64,000 bases of DNA from Diploscapter coronatus (taxonomy: Eukaryota > Nematoda > Chromadorea > Rhabditida > Rhabditidae). Shown here in pieces: positions 21,662-40,540 of the stretch (position 1 is its first letter; each line of letters begins with the position of its first letter). The DNA is taken from the NCBI GenBank assembly GCA_964036155.1, contig OZ038422.1:18499201-18563200 (forward strand). The letters run 5' to 3'. The position numbers were made by a program, and so were the translations under genes. The notes under the pieces are model-generated. The model saw only the letters and a list, made by a program, of their open reading frames with translations. It did not search any database and was not told where the DNA came from.

Positions 21662-21928
21662 GCGCCCTGCAGAGCTATTCAATTACCGGGGAAATATACA
21701 AACGGACCAGATATGGATAGCATTCAACAATGCATTTCGATTTCGAATCAGACAAATATTGAAACCAACGTCCTTAACCCGAAAGTAAGTTTATTCTGAG
21801 CGCAGAATTGCATTAGACAAAGGGAGAATTGCGGTAAAACGAAAAGTTCGAATTCGTGTCAAAAAATAAATAAAACGAAATTAAATGAAATGAAATAAAA
21901 ATAACATGAAAGAAACATCCGTAGTTAA

Positions 21929-27659
<5,731 letters not shown>

Positions 27660-27897
27660 CCACGCTCTGAAACACGAAAACTTGAAAGAAAAAATAACCG
27701 CGAAAAATCCGAACAAATGGAGAAAATCGAAAAAATCACGAGAGGGCAAAGCGATTTGAACAGAGTGCGACTTTCCCGCCAAAAATTGAATGCGCGAAAA
27801 CGCTATTTTCGTTAGTGGCAACTTTATCTTTTTCTTCATCTTTCCTTATTTGCATCTGCTTTCCAATTTTCGTCGATTTTTCGAATTTTCAGCTCGA
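27660..27897. promoter_or_regulatory. Bidirectional MCM7/CDK2 promoter with E2F-like sites
   Basis: Only 238 bp separate the divergent start codons. TTTCCCGCCAAA at 27772-27783 is a textbook two-sided E2F/DP site (TTTSSCGC). GCGCGAAAA at 27792-27800 and CCGCGAAAAA at 27698-27707 read as TTTTCGCG on the other strand. The plus side ends in ATTTTCAG six nt before the CDK2 ATG, the minus side in TTTCAG eight nt before the MCM7 ATG. Confidence 0.7.
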
Positions 27898-29990
27898 ATG
27901 ACGGAAGGGATAACGAAGTTTGATTCGCTGACGAAGATAGGCGAGGGCACATACGGAACTGTCTACAGGGCTGTGCACAAGAAGACTGGACTGGCTGTGG
28001 CACTCAAGAAGATCTCTCTGAGCAAGTTGGAAGGAGGGGCTGAATGGTGGAGGCAATGATTGAATTGCAGAGATTCGGAGGGAGTGCCCAGCACGTGCAT
28101 TCGCGAGATCACTCTGCTCAAGGACCTCGATCACAACAACATCGTCAAACTCTATGATGTTATTTATGCAGGTGGAAATTTCTTGAAAATTTGTCTTCCC
28201 CATATTTTGGATCTTGTAGAGAAGGGAAATATGAGAATTCAGTGTTTTTTGAGAGAGAAGAATTTCAGACCTGAGCTTGTACCTGGTGTTCGAGTTCATC
28301 GACCGCGATCTCAAAGATCTGCTCGACTCGGCTCCCAACAAACAGCTCTCCTTGGCTCATGTTCAGGTTCATTATAATTCTTTAAATTTTGGAAATTTCG
28401 CGACAAACACTTTTCTGCCCAAGAAAAAATACTCTGCCCGATCATGTCGCGAGTCGCGTGAAATCCACATCGTCAAAATTCCATAATCATGTTTTCTTCT
28501 TGCAGAGCTTCACGCATCAGCTGCTACAGGCTCTGGCCTATTGCCATACTCGAAGAGTAATATTTTCTTGAATCTAGATAAGAGACATTTGCCTATTCAG
28601 GTGATTCATCGTGATCTGAAGCCCCAGAACATGCTCGTGAAGAAAAACGGAATCATAAAATTGGCCGACTTTGGTCTCGCACGGTGCATTATTACTTTAG
28701 AGGATTTGTGGGAAATTCGTCAATTTCAGAAACTTCGGCATTCCGAGTCGACCCTACACACACGAAGTTGTCACCCTCTGGTACCGTTCTCCCGAAGTAA
28801 GATTTCGCTCTCGAATTCCTCATTTATTATTCAGACTTAAGGAATTGCGAATCGCGATTAACCACATGAAGCGAGATAGTGTGTTTTATCGAGATACGGA
28901 ACGAATAGATGCTCCTTTTCTCTTTCGAAAAAGCACTATCTAGTTTAATGCGGTTAACCGCGCGATTCGAAATTTTCAAAGTCAGTCCATATTCTTTGCA
29001 GATTCTGTTGGGCGCTCGCTGCTACACAACCTCGCTGGACATCTGGAGTCTGGGCTGCATCATCGCGGAAATGGCCAGTGGGGCCCCGTACTTTGCCGGC
29101 GACAGCGAAATCGATCAGATCTTCAAGATTTTCCGAATTCTTGGGACGCCCAATTCGAGGGTATCATTTCCTTCTTTGTTTATCTCCAGTGTAGTGTATC
29201 ATTTTTCTAGGTTTGGCCAGATGTAGAGCGATTGCCCGACTACAAGAATGAGTTTCCGAAGTGGGAATACAACGCAGAGGCTGTGAAGGTTGGCTGCAAA
29301 GGACTGGGCGATAGTGGCACTGATCTTGTCATGGTATGAATTTGAAACAGTTAATTCTCTTCCTCTAGTTTCACCTGTTTCACACATTCTCCCAGTAAGG
29401 CTTTAAATGAAAGGAAATAATTGAGCAAATTTGGAAAATGCACTTTTATAAAAGCTAACTAGAATCTGAATCAGCTACAAATTATATATCATTTTCTGAA
29501 AGAAACTAGTAACACTAAGAACAGTCCTAGGGAGGACAATCGTCAGAAACCTTTTTAACCTAGCCCCCCTACATTTTCTTGACAGATTTTCATTTGAATC
29601 TGCAATTAGCCAAAATTTCGCCTTTGCGAGGTAATGTCATGACTGTGATTGCGCTCCCGCAACCTACTCACTATACATTATTTTCGCCTGACAAAGTGCT
29701 ATCTAGGACTGATCAGGAATAACATAACCAAGAAATTGCTTCAATAGTTCCAGATTTTTAAATGAGTTTAAAAATTCAGCAAATGCTTCGATACGATCCG
29801 ATGTCTCGTGTCACTTCCAAAGAAGCACTCGGACACAGGTTTTTTAGGTAGGATAGAACAATTTGAACCTTGGTTTTCTTCTGATTTATCAATCTCCAGA
29901 GACATTCAAGTCAAGCCGATTCCGGTCGATATCCAACAGAACAATCGGAGGGAGTCTTCTGCTGCTGCAGCGGGTGGCAATTTTATGTGA
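27898..29990 (+). CDS. cdk-2: Cyclin-dependent kinase, CDK2 type
   Basis: Serine/threonine kinase driving S phase with cyclin E/A in the nucleus. Ten exons (27898-28025, 28071-28171, 28269-28366, 28506-28556, 28601-28683, 28730-28796, 29002-29160, 29211-29333, 29780-29847, 29900-29990) sum to 969 nt, 322 residues. Seen in order: glycine loop GEGTYGTVY, cyclin helix PSTCIRE (PSTAIRE with A to C), catalytic [14 protein letters not shown], activation segment [15 protein letters not shown] with the activating Thr, and [20 protein letters not shown]1 is the main alternative; DLKPQN, the FRILGTP region and spacing fit CDK2 slightly better. The tail after the kinase fold is Ala/Ser-rich and about 20 residues longer than vertebrate CDK2. 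Intron 6 holds a small inverted repeat (28850-28975). Confidence 0.92.
29522..29711. mobile_element. hAT-type MITE in CDK2 intron 8
   Basis: The left end CAGTCCTAGGGAGGACAATC is related to the element at 3901-3986, including the ATCGTCAGAAACC block. The right end is CTAGGACTG, its inverse. The flanks ACTAAGAA and ATCAGGAA match at only 5 of 8, so the insertion looks old. Confidence 0.6.
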
Positions 29991-31179
29991 TTTTATCTCG
30001 TAGTTGAAGATATATCTCAGTCAGCTTCTGATGGACTTGTCAAATTCAACCGGTTATCGATTTGGAAATAAACGAAAGATGATGTAGTTAGAGACATGGT
30101 TTACTTTCCTATTTGTACTCATTATCTCATGAACCCTCTTTTATCTTCAATTCTACAGATCTGAGACTCATCGCTGCATAAATGTTATTATTTTTGAAGA
30201 TATCACTATCCTTTTCTCCGCCCTTTCGCTTAGTTTAACTAGTCTTTTCACTTACTTGTTCCGTTTCGATGGTAAAGAAGAGAAGTATCTCAAAAAGTAA
30301 TATTTCATTCAATGATAAGGAATGAAAATGGAGGTTTTGTCACTTTATGATTGTAGGATAAGAGCAGTTAATTTTTATTCATATAAAATATATTCATTCT
30401 TTACATATGTCACATAATTATGCAGAATGGTGGCAATGTAGAAAGGACATTGGAAAAGCTGAATGAACACAACGCACCTAACCCACTGCAATTGCGTGCG
30501 CACAAGCCACGAAATTGCAGACGAAAATGTTGAACAAACAGGACGAAACGAAATAGCACTTGGGAAGTAGGCAAAATCTAAGGGAATTCAAATGGGTCAA
30601 ATGAAAGAAATTCGAAGGCGCAACCGGGGAAACCAAGCGATCAAATTGAATTGAAAAAGATGGACCAAGTTTATGGAAACTGATTGAAAATAATTCAGTC
30701 AGCTTTCATAATCAAAATGATGATAAATTTAGCCTAAATTTCAATTATAGTGCAAATTGAAGATTCGCGCAATGATCGAAGCAGAAAATATACCGAGGCA
30801 CATTAGGGATTGTCGACAAACTCATTCGAAAAGGAAACTAAGCCGCAATGATATACAATAAAATACATAACAAGTCGCGTAAGTATTCTACAATGGGACA
30901 ATCTTGTATCGTTCGCTAGGAAATTTCAAATGCATTCGAATCTTTACACACACGAGCACAAAATAAGGTAAAAGTAGTCGAATTATAAGTCGCAAACAGA
31001 TGTGAACATCACTGTGACACACAATAATATTTTGATTGATAACTTAATATTTTGAGATGCTAGAAAATAAATTAAGTACAGATAAATAAAATATGAAATG
31101 AAATGGACGCTAATTGGCACATGAATGATCTTCTAACCGTTTGCATCCCTGCAGATTGTTTTATTCCAGCAGTTTCTGC
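29991..31179. other. Intergenic, convergent 3' ends
   Basis: AT-rich 3' flanks of the convergent CDK2 and patronin genes, with several AATAAA-like motifs on both strands. No gene seen. Confidence 0.5.
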
Positions 31180-34100
31180 TCAATTGTCTCTATGAGAGGC
31201 GGCTCCGCTGTGAGGAATTCGTGCTTTCTGCCAGTATTGGTCTTGAATCGAGAAACCATCGATGGTCGCCGAGAGGTGTTTTGTAGGAATCTGCGTGAAT
31301 GTCTTGCCTCCGGAATCGTATCTAAAGAACCATGTTCACGTGAACGAAAAATTGTAACGCAATGTCTCACTTGAACATGAGCTTCATCATGTCCTCAGTG
31401 CACTTTGGTGGTCCTTGTCCAGAAATCTTGTAAACTGTGTCCGACACTTCATCCCAAGTGTAGAGTCCGCGATATTGGCATTTCTGGTCTCGGAATAGAA
31501 GTAGAAAATGAATGGCGCTCGATGAGGCCATATCACTCATGGTCTAGAGTTGAATTTTCATGATCTCAAAGACCGTGTCTCTTACCTTGTTTCTAGTGGC
31601 ACCGTTGACAGCACCAGGGAAGACGGAATAGGTGAGCGCATTGATAATGAGTCCTCGATTTGTCTTGGTTTGTGCTTTGGCGAATAGTTTATGTGCTGAA
31701 GACAAGCAATAAGATAAGATAATCGAATACAATCATGATGATACTTGGTTCTTGAAGGGATGCCACAACGGGACGCTGTTGTTCAACAGAAGATTGACCA
31801 CGGGTCCGAGGCGCTCGACCTCCTCTATCAATGAACATCGATTCAGACATCTGCAAATATTCATATTCTCGATCGAGAAAGGGCAATCTGATATTGAAAT
31901 TAAAATATGATATTTAGGAACCGCGAAAAGTTAAAAAATATAACCTTCCCGATTTTTCTTTTTCAAAAGTTAAATTTTGATACAACTAAAGCGCATTTGT
32001 GAGGAAAAACATTTAATATTTCAAGGGGACAGGCATATTCCGCTTTGCTTGTCGTAGAATAGTGGCACGCTCTTTGAAGTTGAAAGATGAAAAGAGCCGC
32101 CATTTGAAACGGAATGAACAATACGACTCTTCGAATAAAGTCTACCTGTGATTGGGTTCTGGAGAATGGTGGCTGCGACTGATGCCGACCAGGTGTTCTT
32201 GCTGAAGCTACTTCGAGTGTGTTGCCCTTCTCGTTCTCCTCCTTCTTCTTTCTGTGCTCCTCCAGAATCCTCTGTCTTTGCAGTTCCTTCTCCAGCTTCC
32301 TCTGTTCATTCATTTCCTTCTTTGCCAGCTCAGCCATTCTCTTTTCATAGTTCCTTTGCTCAACCACGTCAACCTGCAGGTTTGCTGCTATGAAATTGAA
32401 ATTCACTCATTTAGATACCTTGTTCTCTCTTTCCTCCTGTCGCTTCATCGTTTTAGCCAAAAGTGCCGCCTTCTTGGCTTCTCGTCTTTCAGCTGCTATT
32501 CTATCGAAGTTAGCGGCTGCTTGATCGTCTGTCGAAACAACAAATCCAGTGTTTCCGCTAGAAATATATATTTGTTGAAACTTCTCCATACGCAATAAAC
32601 CTGTTATTATGAGTTTCTGGATTATTTGAAGGGTCTCTTGGGGGAGAAGGTTGCATCGCAGCTGCCATCATTACATGAGGTTCATCGCTTACTGTAATTT
32701 TTGGTTTGTTTTAAATTTATTCAACGAAATTTCTTACATCTTTCTTCTTGTTGATTGCCATCATCCACGGAATCTCTTGTCCGTCTCATAGAACCAATCA
32801 CGGAGGCTGCCTTCTGCATGACCATTGGCTCATTCTGAATTCAGTTTTCACCTTCGAGTAAATTCGTTGTGCTTATTATGATAGGCGAGCTAATGTTATG
32901 TCACTCGATGATTAGTTTTGAACGCACTTGCTCATTCGAGATGTTGGGGACGAACTCCTTCTGGTTGACCAGATCGAGATCGCTCTTCACGAATGTTTCG
33001 TTCTCCCACGTGCGTCGTTGTCGAGGCAGCGCATTCGTCTAAGAATGCGAACATTGAAATTATCCAAACTATTCACTTCATTCAAACATAAAGTTGGGGA
33101 AAATCCTATTTCATAATCTCTACTTTTGGTAAAGTCACACAACACTCAACGCATCACGACGTCATCAAACCTGTCTATATGAAATTCCCCAGTTGGTTAG
33201 ATTTCGGTTTATTTCTAGTGGTGGATCGTAATTGTTAGATACGCCCTACAATTCAATCAACATTTCTCTATACGCAGGGTGTCCTTGCATTGTTGTGAGT
33301 TGTTATTTTGAGTTGCTTGTGGAAAAATGTTATGGCTATTCACACAGCATGTCGTTACTAGAACAGTTAGCTGAATACAATATGAACTCACTGGATTTGA
33401 GTGAAGTCGGAATGATGAATTTCCTTGATTTGTGCCATTGTCAGGTGCTGCCGCTAAGTTGCTTCCTGCAGCCGTTGGTGGCGTGTTCTCGGCTGACATT
33501 GGGTAGTTGAAAGAGACTGGAGGGGCAAATGATGGTTGTTGCTGTTGAGAGACTGAAGCGGAAGGAGGAAGAGCTGAAGAAGGCGAAAGCGAGAGACCCG
33601 TGGAGGCGTGAGCTGACTGGTGCATCTAAAAGCCACGTCTTTCTGACGGATTCCGTGGAAAAGTTTTCAAAATTGGTGTTCACGCAATAGGCTTTACGTT
33701 GGCGATAGTGTTCAATCGAGGTAAGCTACAAGTAAAGCTACTCACCAAGTGGAACCCAGTTGATGGGTTCATAGTTGCCGAATATGGCAATGGAGAATTT
33801 TCAGATTGAGCAGGAGGATACATAGTTGCTTGTTGCATTGAATAATCGGCTCCGTAATATGGTGGTTGAGATGCTTGAGGTTGTTGGCCGTAACCGATCT
33901 GATTCAGCATTCCATTTGATATGCTATTGCGCATCTATGATTGAGAAAAAACGATAAAACTCTCTTTGACAGTCTTAAATACCATATTCTGTGGGGAGGC
34001 ATAAGTAGGAGCTTGTTGTTGTTGTTGATAATAATCGTACATTTGTTGTTGCTGTTGAGGCTGGCCATAAATAGGTTGATTGGCAGCTGGGTAATGTGGA

Positions 34101-37100
34101 AGGGTGACGTAAGGATTCATGGGCATCATTTCTGAAGATTATTTTTTACCAGAGACTAGTAAAGTTCTGTCTCTGCTTTTCTTTTTTCATCCATAAGGCT
34201 ATTTCTATCTTTGTTTTGCATTGGCTCTGGAATTTTAAAGAAGTGAATTATGTTCAGCGCTGCTCGAAGTTCCGGATTTCGAGTCCGAGAGATTTTTGGT
34301 CTTGAAATTCCGACTGATTCTGAGATCTAGAAAATTCTAACTCCGGATTCCAATTCCGACTTCGGGTCATGACAAATTTAGCTACTGCTCCTATTCTAAC
34401 TCCGAATTTTTAAAAAATCAAAACCCTGATCAGATTTTCATCGGTCTTTCTTTGAAAATTTACAGTTTAGGCCTGTGTTTACAAGTTTTTGTAAATTGGT
34501 TTTGAGAAATAGACTGCATGAAATACCTTGATAAACTGATGGTTGAGAAAGTGCTCTAGGAATCCTTTGTTCATTCTGCAGATTGATCTGATTGACTTTC
34601 TGTTCGAGATCTTCCAATTTCTGTCCAAGACGATCAATCAGTCGGTTATTTGGACTGTCCATTGCTGTCTGGAATTTATATTTCACGCTAAAATGTCAAC
34701 TTATTCATTTTCACCTGATTATTCATCAGCGCAAAGAACGCAGCTTTGCCCTTTTCTGCTCTTTCCGACTCCGATAAGGTGCTAAATTGTCTGATTATTG
34801 GAAATTCTGTGTGAAACTCCTACCTTTGCAATGCTTTTTGTTTCTCATGCAACCTCCTTTTCTCCTCGAGTTGCAGTCGAATGGATGCAGCTGGCATCGA
34901 ATCACTCCGTCCATATGGACTTCCACCAGGCGAGCCAGCCTCATGTCCAGATTCCTGACATTTTATGAAAGGTTATCTTGGCTGAGAGTCAAATGTTGCA
35001 TACGTGCTGCTGCAGCCGCATGAAGTTGGTGACATTTGGCGAGTAGCCATCTGGGCCTTGGGAATAACGAAGTGAGCCACCTCGACGAGAATCCAGAGTT
35101 CTGCTGAAAGTAAGATACTGAAAATTGTCGATGGACACTTCAATGTAACCTGTTGTTCATGAGACTATCCTGACTCATCTGGCTCATTGCACTGACGGAT
35201 CTAGGCGTGTCGTGCTGTGCAACCCGGACATTCATGAAGGGGTGTCGAGATGAACGAGGTGGATGCTGAGGGCGAGCTGCTTGATTAGCTGCTCGCAAGT
35301 CAGAAATCGCATGAATTGGGACGAATCGACGGGGACTCGCTACTGGTTCAGGTTGTACAGAGACTGTAACTTGAAGTTATGCAAATATAACACGCTATAA
35401 CGATACCGATCGGAGCAGGCTCGAAGATTTCGAACAAGTCAGCCAGGAAGACATTGATATTCATTTGGAAGCTGTCGTGCAAGTACAATATGTCCTCAAT
35501 CTCGTAGTGGAATGGATTCCAAGGAAGGCTTTGGATGCAAAATTGTCTGAAAAGTGCATTAAATTGTTGGGGACAAGTTTCAGTCTCACTGTAGCAGTGT
35601 GATGTTGTACTGGCAGTCGGGTATGCTCATCTGATCGTTGAAACAGACGTCTATAAGTTGTATTTTGAAAGGGGTGCCAAATAAAACTAAATTAACCTTC
35701 GATATGCAACTCTCTTGGTCGATACCACGAGACCATCGCACAAAGGCACTGCCCATCACTCAACTCCTCATACAAGTCTTCCATTTCTGGCACAACTGCA
35801 CTCTCATCCGAGCCTGTAACTATTGTTTGAGTTTCTCTGCAAACAAGTTTCGCTTCTAACCTTTGAGTTTCAGTTGGGCTCTCTCAACGTCGTCCCTCAT
35901 GAGCAAACAAACTTTGTTAATCCAAAACAGAAGAGCATCCACAGAGTCGATTGGTTGTTCTCGAGGATCGACTGTTGTATGCCGACTAAATTGAAAGCAT
36001 GAACATATCTACCTATTTTGCACTTTTTAGAACCAATAATGGCAAACGCAAGCTTATCCAATTTTTGTTGAAAATAGTGCAGGATAATCGTGTCAAAATC
36101 TAACCTTACTGCGTCCACAACTCGTTTCACGGTGATGACCATACGGAAATGGGCCAACATAAGTCCGTCGATAACTGCCAAATGTGCCAACTAAATAATA
36201 TTTATCCTTCATTGAAAGTTTGCTAATCTCACGATGTTGAACGGCTGTGCAGAACTGAGTTGTTCTCCAGTGACGGGTTGACCTCCTTCTTCCACTTTTT
36301 GCACCACATCAATGCCATAATCTGTGAGTACGGCCAGAATTGCTTCGTGTCCTTGCTGAAGATATGAAATTTTGATAAAATTGAAGATATAATCTCATAG
36401 TTGCTAGAATATTTTACGAAAAAGTAACTGTAAGGTTAGAGCTGTTAAATGGGTTTAAAAAACTTTAGATACCGATCGGTCTCAAATCGATAAACTTTTA
36501 AAAGTGGGACTAGAATCGGATAACTCATTTGATGATTTTTCACAAACGAACTCAGTTTCTTCTGACTCAATACACAATTCGACACTGAATTTCGATTGCT
36601 TTTCGCAAGATTCATACATATGGAGACTCAACTCAGAACTCAAGCTCAAACTCGCTAGCTATTTCGAGGTTGATATGATAAATAATGAATCCGAGTTCGT
36701 CTTACAAGATATCGTCTAATATCATACCACTTTTAGCTATTATTCATTTACAGGGGTTTTCAGGTGTTCTTATCACGAATCTGAAGTCGGAAAATATAAT
36801 CGTGACATTTCTGTCCTTGGATATCCATCCAGAAACCTGCTTTATAATGTGAGGAAATAGCATGCGAAATTGAAACTAGCATACACTATTTCTCTATCAC
36901 ATCTACTAAAGAGTTTTACGATTTCCAAAACCAGAAAGTTCACGGTTGCACTTTTCGATTTCAGATTCGTGATCAGAACATCTGAAATGCTTCGTTGGTG
37001 GAAAAATTAACCAAAAAGCGAATGACATTAGGTGAGCTCTCCGTATTAGAATATATCATCGCTGTTCGAGGTCAATTTCAACCTAACACAATCGACAAAA

Positions 37101-37426
37101 ACAGTATAATGTGAATGACTCACAGTAACAAGTTGTGGCTCTTTGAATATTCTTGCAGCAGCTTGACTGTAGAGTGAACCGTTTGTCAAACAGGCCAACA
37201 CTGATGGATCGAGTGCCAGTCGTAGCTATAAATGGATTTTCCTGAGTTTAGAGCTGACAATCTGAACCTGCTCATCTCTCTGCACGCCATTTTTGAGCTT
37301 ATCCGGAATATCCTTCTCTTCATCATAGACTCGTTTGATCAGCCATTTGATTGAAGCGGCCAACTTGCCTTCATTCTCGTTGTAGTCGTCCAAACTGACG
37401 AGTGGATTCAGAATCACATTACTCAT
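31180..37426 (-). CDS. ptrn-1: Patronin/CAMSAP microtubule minus-end protein
   Basis: Binds and protects free microtubule minus ends. The N-terminal exons (37268-37426; about 37135-37226; 36232-36358; about 36105-36192) give AASIKWLIKRVYDEE, LDPSVLACLTNGSLYSQAA and AHLAVIDGLMLAHFRM. A calponin-homology domain follows across 35.4-36.0 kb: DALLFWINKVCLLMRDD, LYEELSDGQCLCAMVSWY, NDQMSIPDCQYNITLLQ, FHYEIEDILYLHDSFQMN. The long middle (31.9-35.3 kb, many small exons) is Pro/Gln/Ser-rich, with polyglutamine runs near 34.0 kb and a coiled coil YEKRMAELAKKEMNEQRK. The C-terminal CKK domain ends the protein: IHFLLLFRDQKCQYRGLY, YKISGQGPPKCTEDM, FTQIPTKHLSATIDGFSI, stop at 31180-31182. I did not fix every middle exon. 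A pyrimidine tract lies upstream (37730-38345 on this strand). Confidence 0.9.
36735..37015. mobile_element. Inverted-repeat element in patronin intron (family E copy 1)
   Basis: ATCACGAATCTGAAGTCGGAAAA on the left is matched by GATTTCAGATTCGTGAT on the right. The same ends and a CTATTTCTCTAT core recur at 39640-39900. Non-coding, in the intron after exon 2. Confidence 0.65.
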
Positions 37427-37729
37427 GCCCCCAGCTGCCTGTCAGTCATACAAGCGCACACCCAAACTCTTCTACTCTGCCAGTCTTGTCTCTATAATTA
37501 GCAAAAGTAGCAAACTGATAACAATCCATAAATATCCGCAAACAAATGCGCGATTATTGATTCCCGAGTTTATGGGGTCAATGCGACTAAAAATGTCAAG
37601 AAATCGATGCATTTTTGAGTTACTCAATAAGAAGCATAACATAAAACAGAAACGTTGGTATTTAGTTGGTGGTGAATAGTTTTAGGTAAAGTGGAAATGC
37701 ATTACTAAATTGTGAAACTGCAAAACTCG

Positions 37730-38345
37730 GTAGAAGGAAGAAATGGAGTTGCTGAACCAGGAGGAAGAAATAATCGATTTTACGATTGGGAAATATCGAG
37801 AAAGAGAGGACGGAGAGGATGAATATAGGGGTAGCGCAGAGACAGTACGAGAGTGGGAAGCAGTTAGGTTAGCTATTGAATGGGTTGACTGGGCTGAATG
37901 GGGAGAGAGCGAGATTTGTCGATATGAAGTGGAAGTATTTGAGAGAGGAAAAGGTCAGCTAAACAACAACGGAAGGAAAAACCTAACGCTGCGCAGGACA
38001 CGCACGCGGTTGCTGAAAGATGCAAGGATGTAAAGACCACAGACACTCCTCGATTAATCCAATCGACCAGAAAAACTCACAAACTGCTGGAGAAGCGGTC
38101 AGTCAACCAAACAGATGAGTCGAAGTAAAAGTGTGAAAGCAGAGAAAGGGGAAATGGGGAAAAGATAAAGGGGAAGGAGAGGGAGGGGAGGGGAGGCACA
38201 CAATCATCGATCGAAGAGGGAAAGGGGCAGTTCGAACACAAAAGCCATTGCCAAAAGAGCCAGAAGAAAGACATAAAGGAGAAGGAAAAGCTGAATGCTG
38301 AATGCTGAATGACTGAAGAGTGGAAGAACTGCAGAGAGACAGACA
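37730..38345 (-). promoter_or_regulatory. Pyrimidine-rich tract upstream of patronin
   Basis: Strongly purine-rich on the plus strand for about 600 bp, so C/T-rich on the patronin strand, starting roughly 300 bp before its ATG. A GCTGAAT repeat occurs near 38290. Open frames here are compositional artefacts. Confidence 0.4.
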
Positions 38346-38519
38346 AGAGATCCACACGACACGAGAGGGCAGCTAACGACTTATTCGCTCAACCCAAACT
38401 CATTCCTTTTTCTAGCCCTATTATTCTTTGATTTTTTCAGGTCGTCTAATTATGTTTATTGAACCAGAAACAATAATAATCTGAAAACACAAAACTATTG
38501 AAAGCTATGGATAAAATGT

Positions 38520-40540
38520 TCATAATTCTCTTTTGACAGTTTGATCTGCATCGATTTCAACTTTTATGGTTTCACCCGGGAAGATGTACTCTAATGCCAT
38601 TCTGAAATATCGCTCAGGAGCTGACTTGGCCTCCCATTCATCGTCTGTCCTACAAATCGACAATACCATTTTTCATATTCCGTTACCATTCTACAGTTTT
38701 TCCTTTTCGACTATCGGATTGTAGAACATCTCCCTTAGCAGTTTCAGCACAAACTTGTCGATGTGCGTCTTCACTTCCAGTGCCCAGAACAGACCTTCTT
38801 CATCAGTCACTTTATCGAACGACTCTCTCTAAATTCGTCCTTCTCTATTTCATTTCATATTTTGGTTCTCTTCCACTCACAATTTGGCCGATTGTTTTCT
38901 CATCGAATTTCCACTGACCGTTTTCGAATTTTCTCAAAGATTCAACACACCAATCGCGAATCTACAGCTTACTTTTTCCGTAATCAAACAATGCACAAAA
39001 CTAACCGAAGTTGGGATTTTATCAGATACTTGAGCGACTCTATTTATAATTTTAGTTAAGAATGTCTAAATATGATAAACGAGTGGACAATCGTAATAAT
39101 TTGCAATTACCCTATTTTCGTGACTGTATTTATCGGTAAACTTGATAAATGCTCGTTTCTTCTCCTTAAAATCCGACTTCGAAAGAATGATTTTCGAAAT
39201 CGCCTAAAATAATTACATTAAAAATTGTATCAAAGTTGTTGTAATGCATAGATCAAAGGGTTTATTGAATACCTCATAGGTAAAAAAATCTTCAAAATGG
39301 GTAAAAATCAGGACTTAAAGTGTTTGACACTGACACTCCAGTGTCGTGTTAGTGCCAAAAATTCTAAGCCCTGGTAAAAATGGACATGGCGAGGGTAGGG
39401 TTAAGGTGTGGCAGGGGCAAGTTTGGTATCAAAATGATCCGCTTGTCGGGCTGCACATTTTGATACCAGATTTAGCCTATCCGACAACAACAATCTTAAT
39501 TGTAATGCAGATTTTTAGCCTACGGGATCTACGAGGCTAGGGGTATTCAATAAGACGATTAAAGAACTTTGATTTCGAATGAAAATTAACCAAAGTTGAA
39601 AGAGTGCTTAATTTATTATGGAATACTAATAAGGAAACCTTTTGGTGTCCGCCTCCGATTTGGCTGATTTTTGGACCAAAAGGGTATTTCATGATGCTGA
39701 TCACGAATCTGAAGTCGGAAAGTGCTAACGGGTGACGGTTCGGACAGGGAAACGTGAAAGTTGTTTTGCACTGCAGAGATTGCATTAAAATTAGTATGCA
39801 TTATTTCTCTATGCAGAATTCGAGTTTCACGTTTCTCTTGCTCGAACGCTTGCATGTCGCACTTTCTATCTTTAGTTTCGTGATCAGTACCACGAAATAC
39901 ATCTGTAGTGCAAAAATGAATAAAATCGAAGGAAGCACTACTGAAAGTTTTCTTGTAAGCAAGGTTTGTCAACGCATAATTTCATATGGCTGACTCTTCT
40001 GTATAAAGTAATTCGATTCATTTGAAATTCGTTGGATTGCTTCATTTAATCCAGTGAATATGCATTCCAAATTTCATCTATATTTGATTTCGGCACCTAA
40101 TTGAGCCTTATAGATCGTCAAAATTGTACGCTTTAATTTTCTTTTTGTCCACGTATCTTGAGATTTAGAGGTTTTGATGTAGATCAAGTTAATTGATGTT
40201 TTTACCCGGTGTAGACATATTCGGTAATGTAATAAACTAGCTAAAATATTGAGAAGGCTTCAAGTCCGATTTCATTTTTAATTACAAGCTTCAGAAAACT
40301 TTGCTTTCAATCCTTTTTTAAACGGAATTTTATCATAATTCCTTGCAATTCAGATTATAAAATGTACGTTTTAGTCACCTCATAATGCTAACTTACATTT
40401 AGAGCATCTTTGGTGAAGATAGTCGGATTCAGTTTTCCATGTTCATTCCAGGTTCGCTGATCAGAAAATACTTTGAAAAATTGTGTGAATTCAAATGAAC
40501 AAACGACAAAAGCAAATAGTAAAATAGAGATACGAATCAT
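38520..40540 (-). CDS. Secreted protein of unknown family
   Basis: Six exons (40397-40540, 39111-39203, 39006-39065, 38881-38961, 38695-38828, 38520-38649) join in frame to 213 residues. Residues 1-15, MIRISILLFAFVVCS, form a compact signal peptide. The mature part is charged and largely helical by composition, with LSKSDFKEKKRAFIKF, RDWCVESLRKFENGQWKF, LFWALEVKTHIDKFVLKLL and YFRMALEYIFPGETIKVEID. One cysteine is visible in the mature part. I recognise no domain. Introns are large (up to 1.2 kb) and contain two hairpin elements. No splice acceptor is seen close before the ATG. Likely secreted or luminal. Confidence 0.7.
39365..39535. mobile_element. Short hairpin element (family D relative)
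   Basis: GAGGGTAGGGTTAAGG and GGTATCAAAATG are matched by CATTTTGATACC and a CCTA-rich partner. The layout parallels the element at 20735-20945. In an intron of the secreted-protein gene. Confidence 0.5.
39640..39960. mobile_element. Inverted-repeat element (family E copy 2)
   Basis: Shares GATCACGAATCTGAAGTCGG, TTATTTCTCTAT and TTTCGTGATCAGTA with 36735-37015. Ends are mutually inverted. In an intron of the secreted-protein gene. Confidence 0.6.

Noticed and set aside
36504..36719. Plus-strand 71-codon frame inside the patronin gene
   Set aside because: Lies in an intron on the opposite strand and reflects a degenerate repeat.
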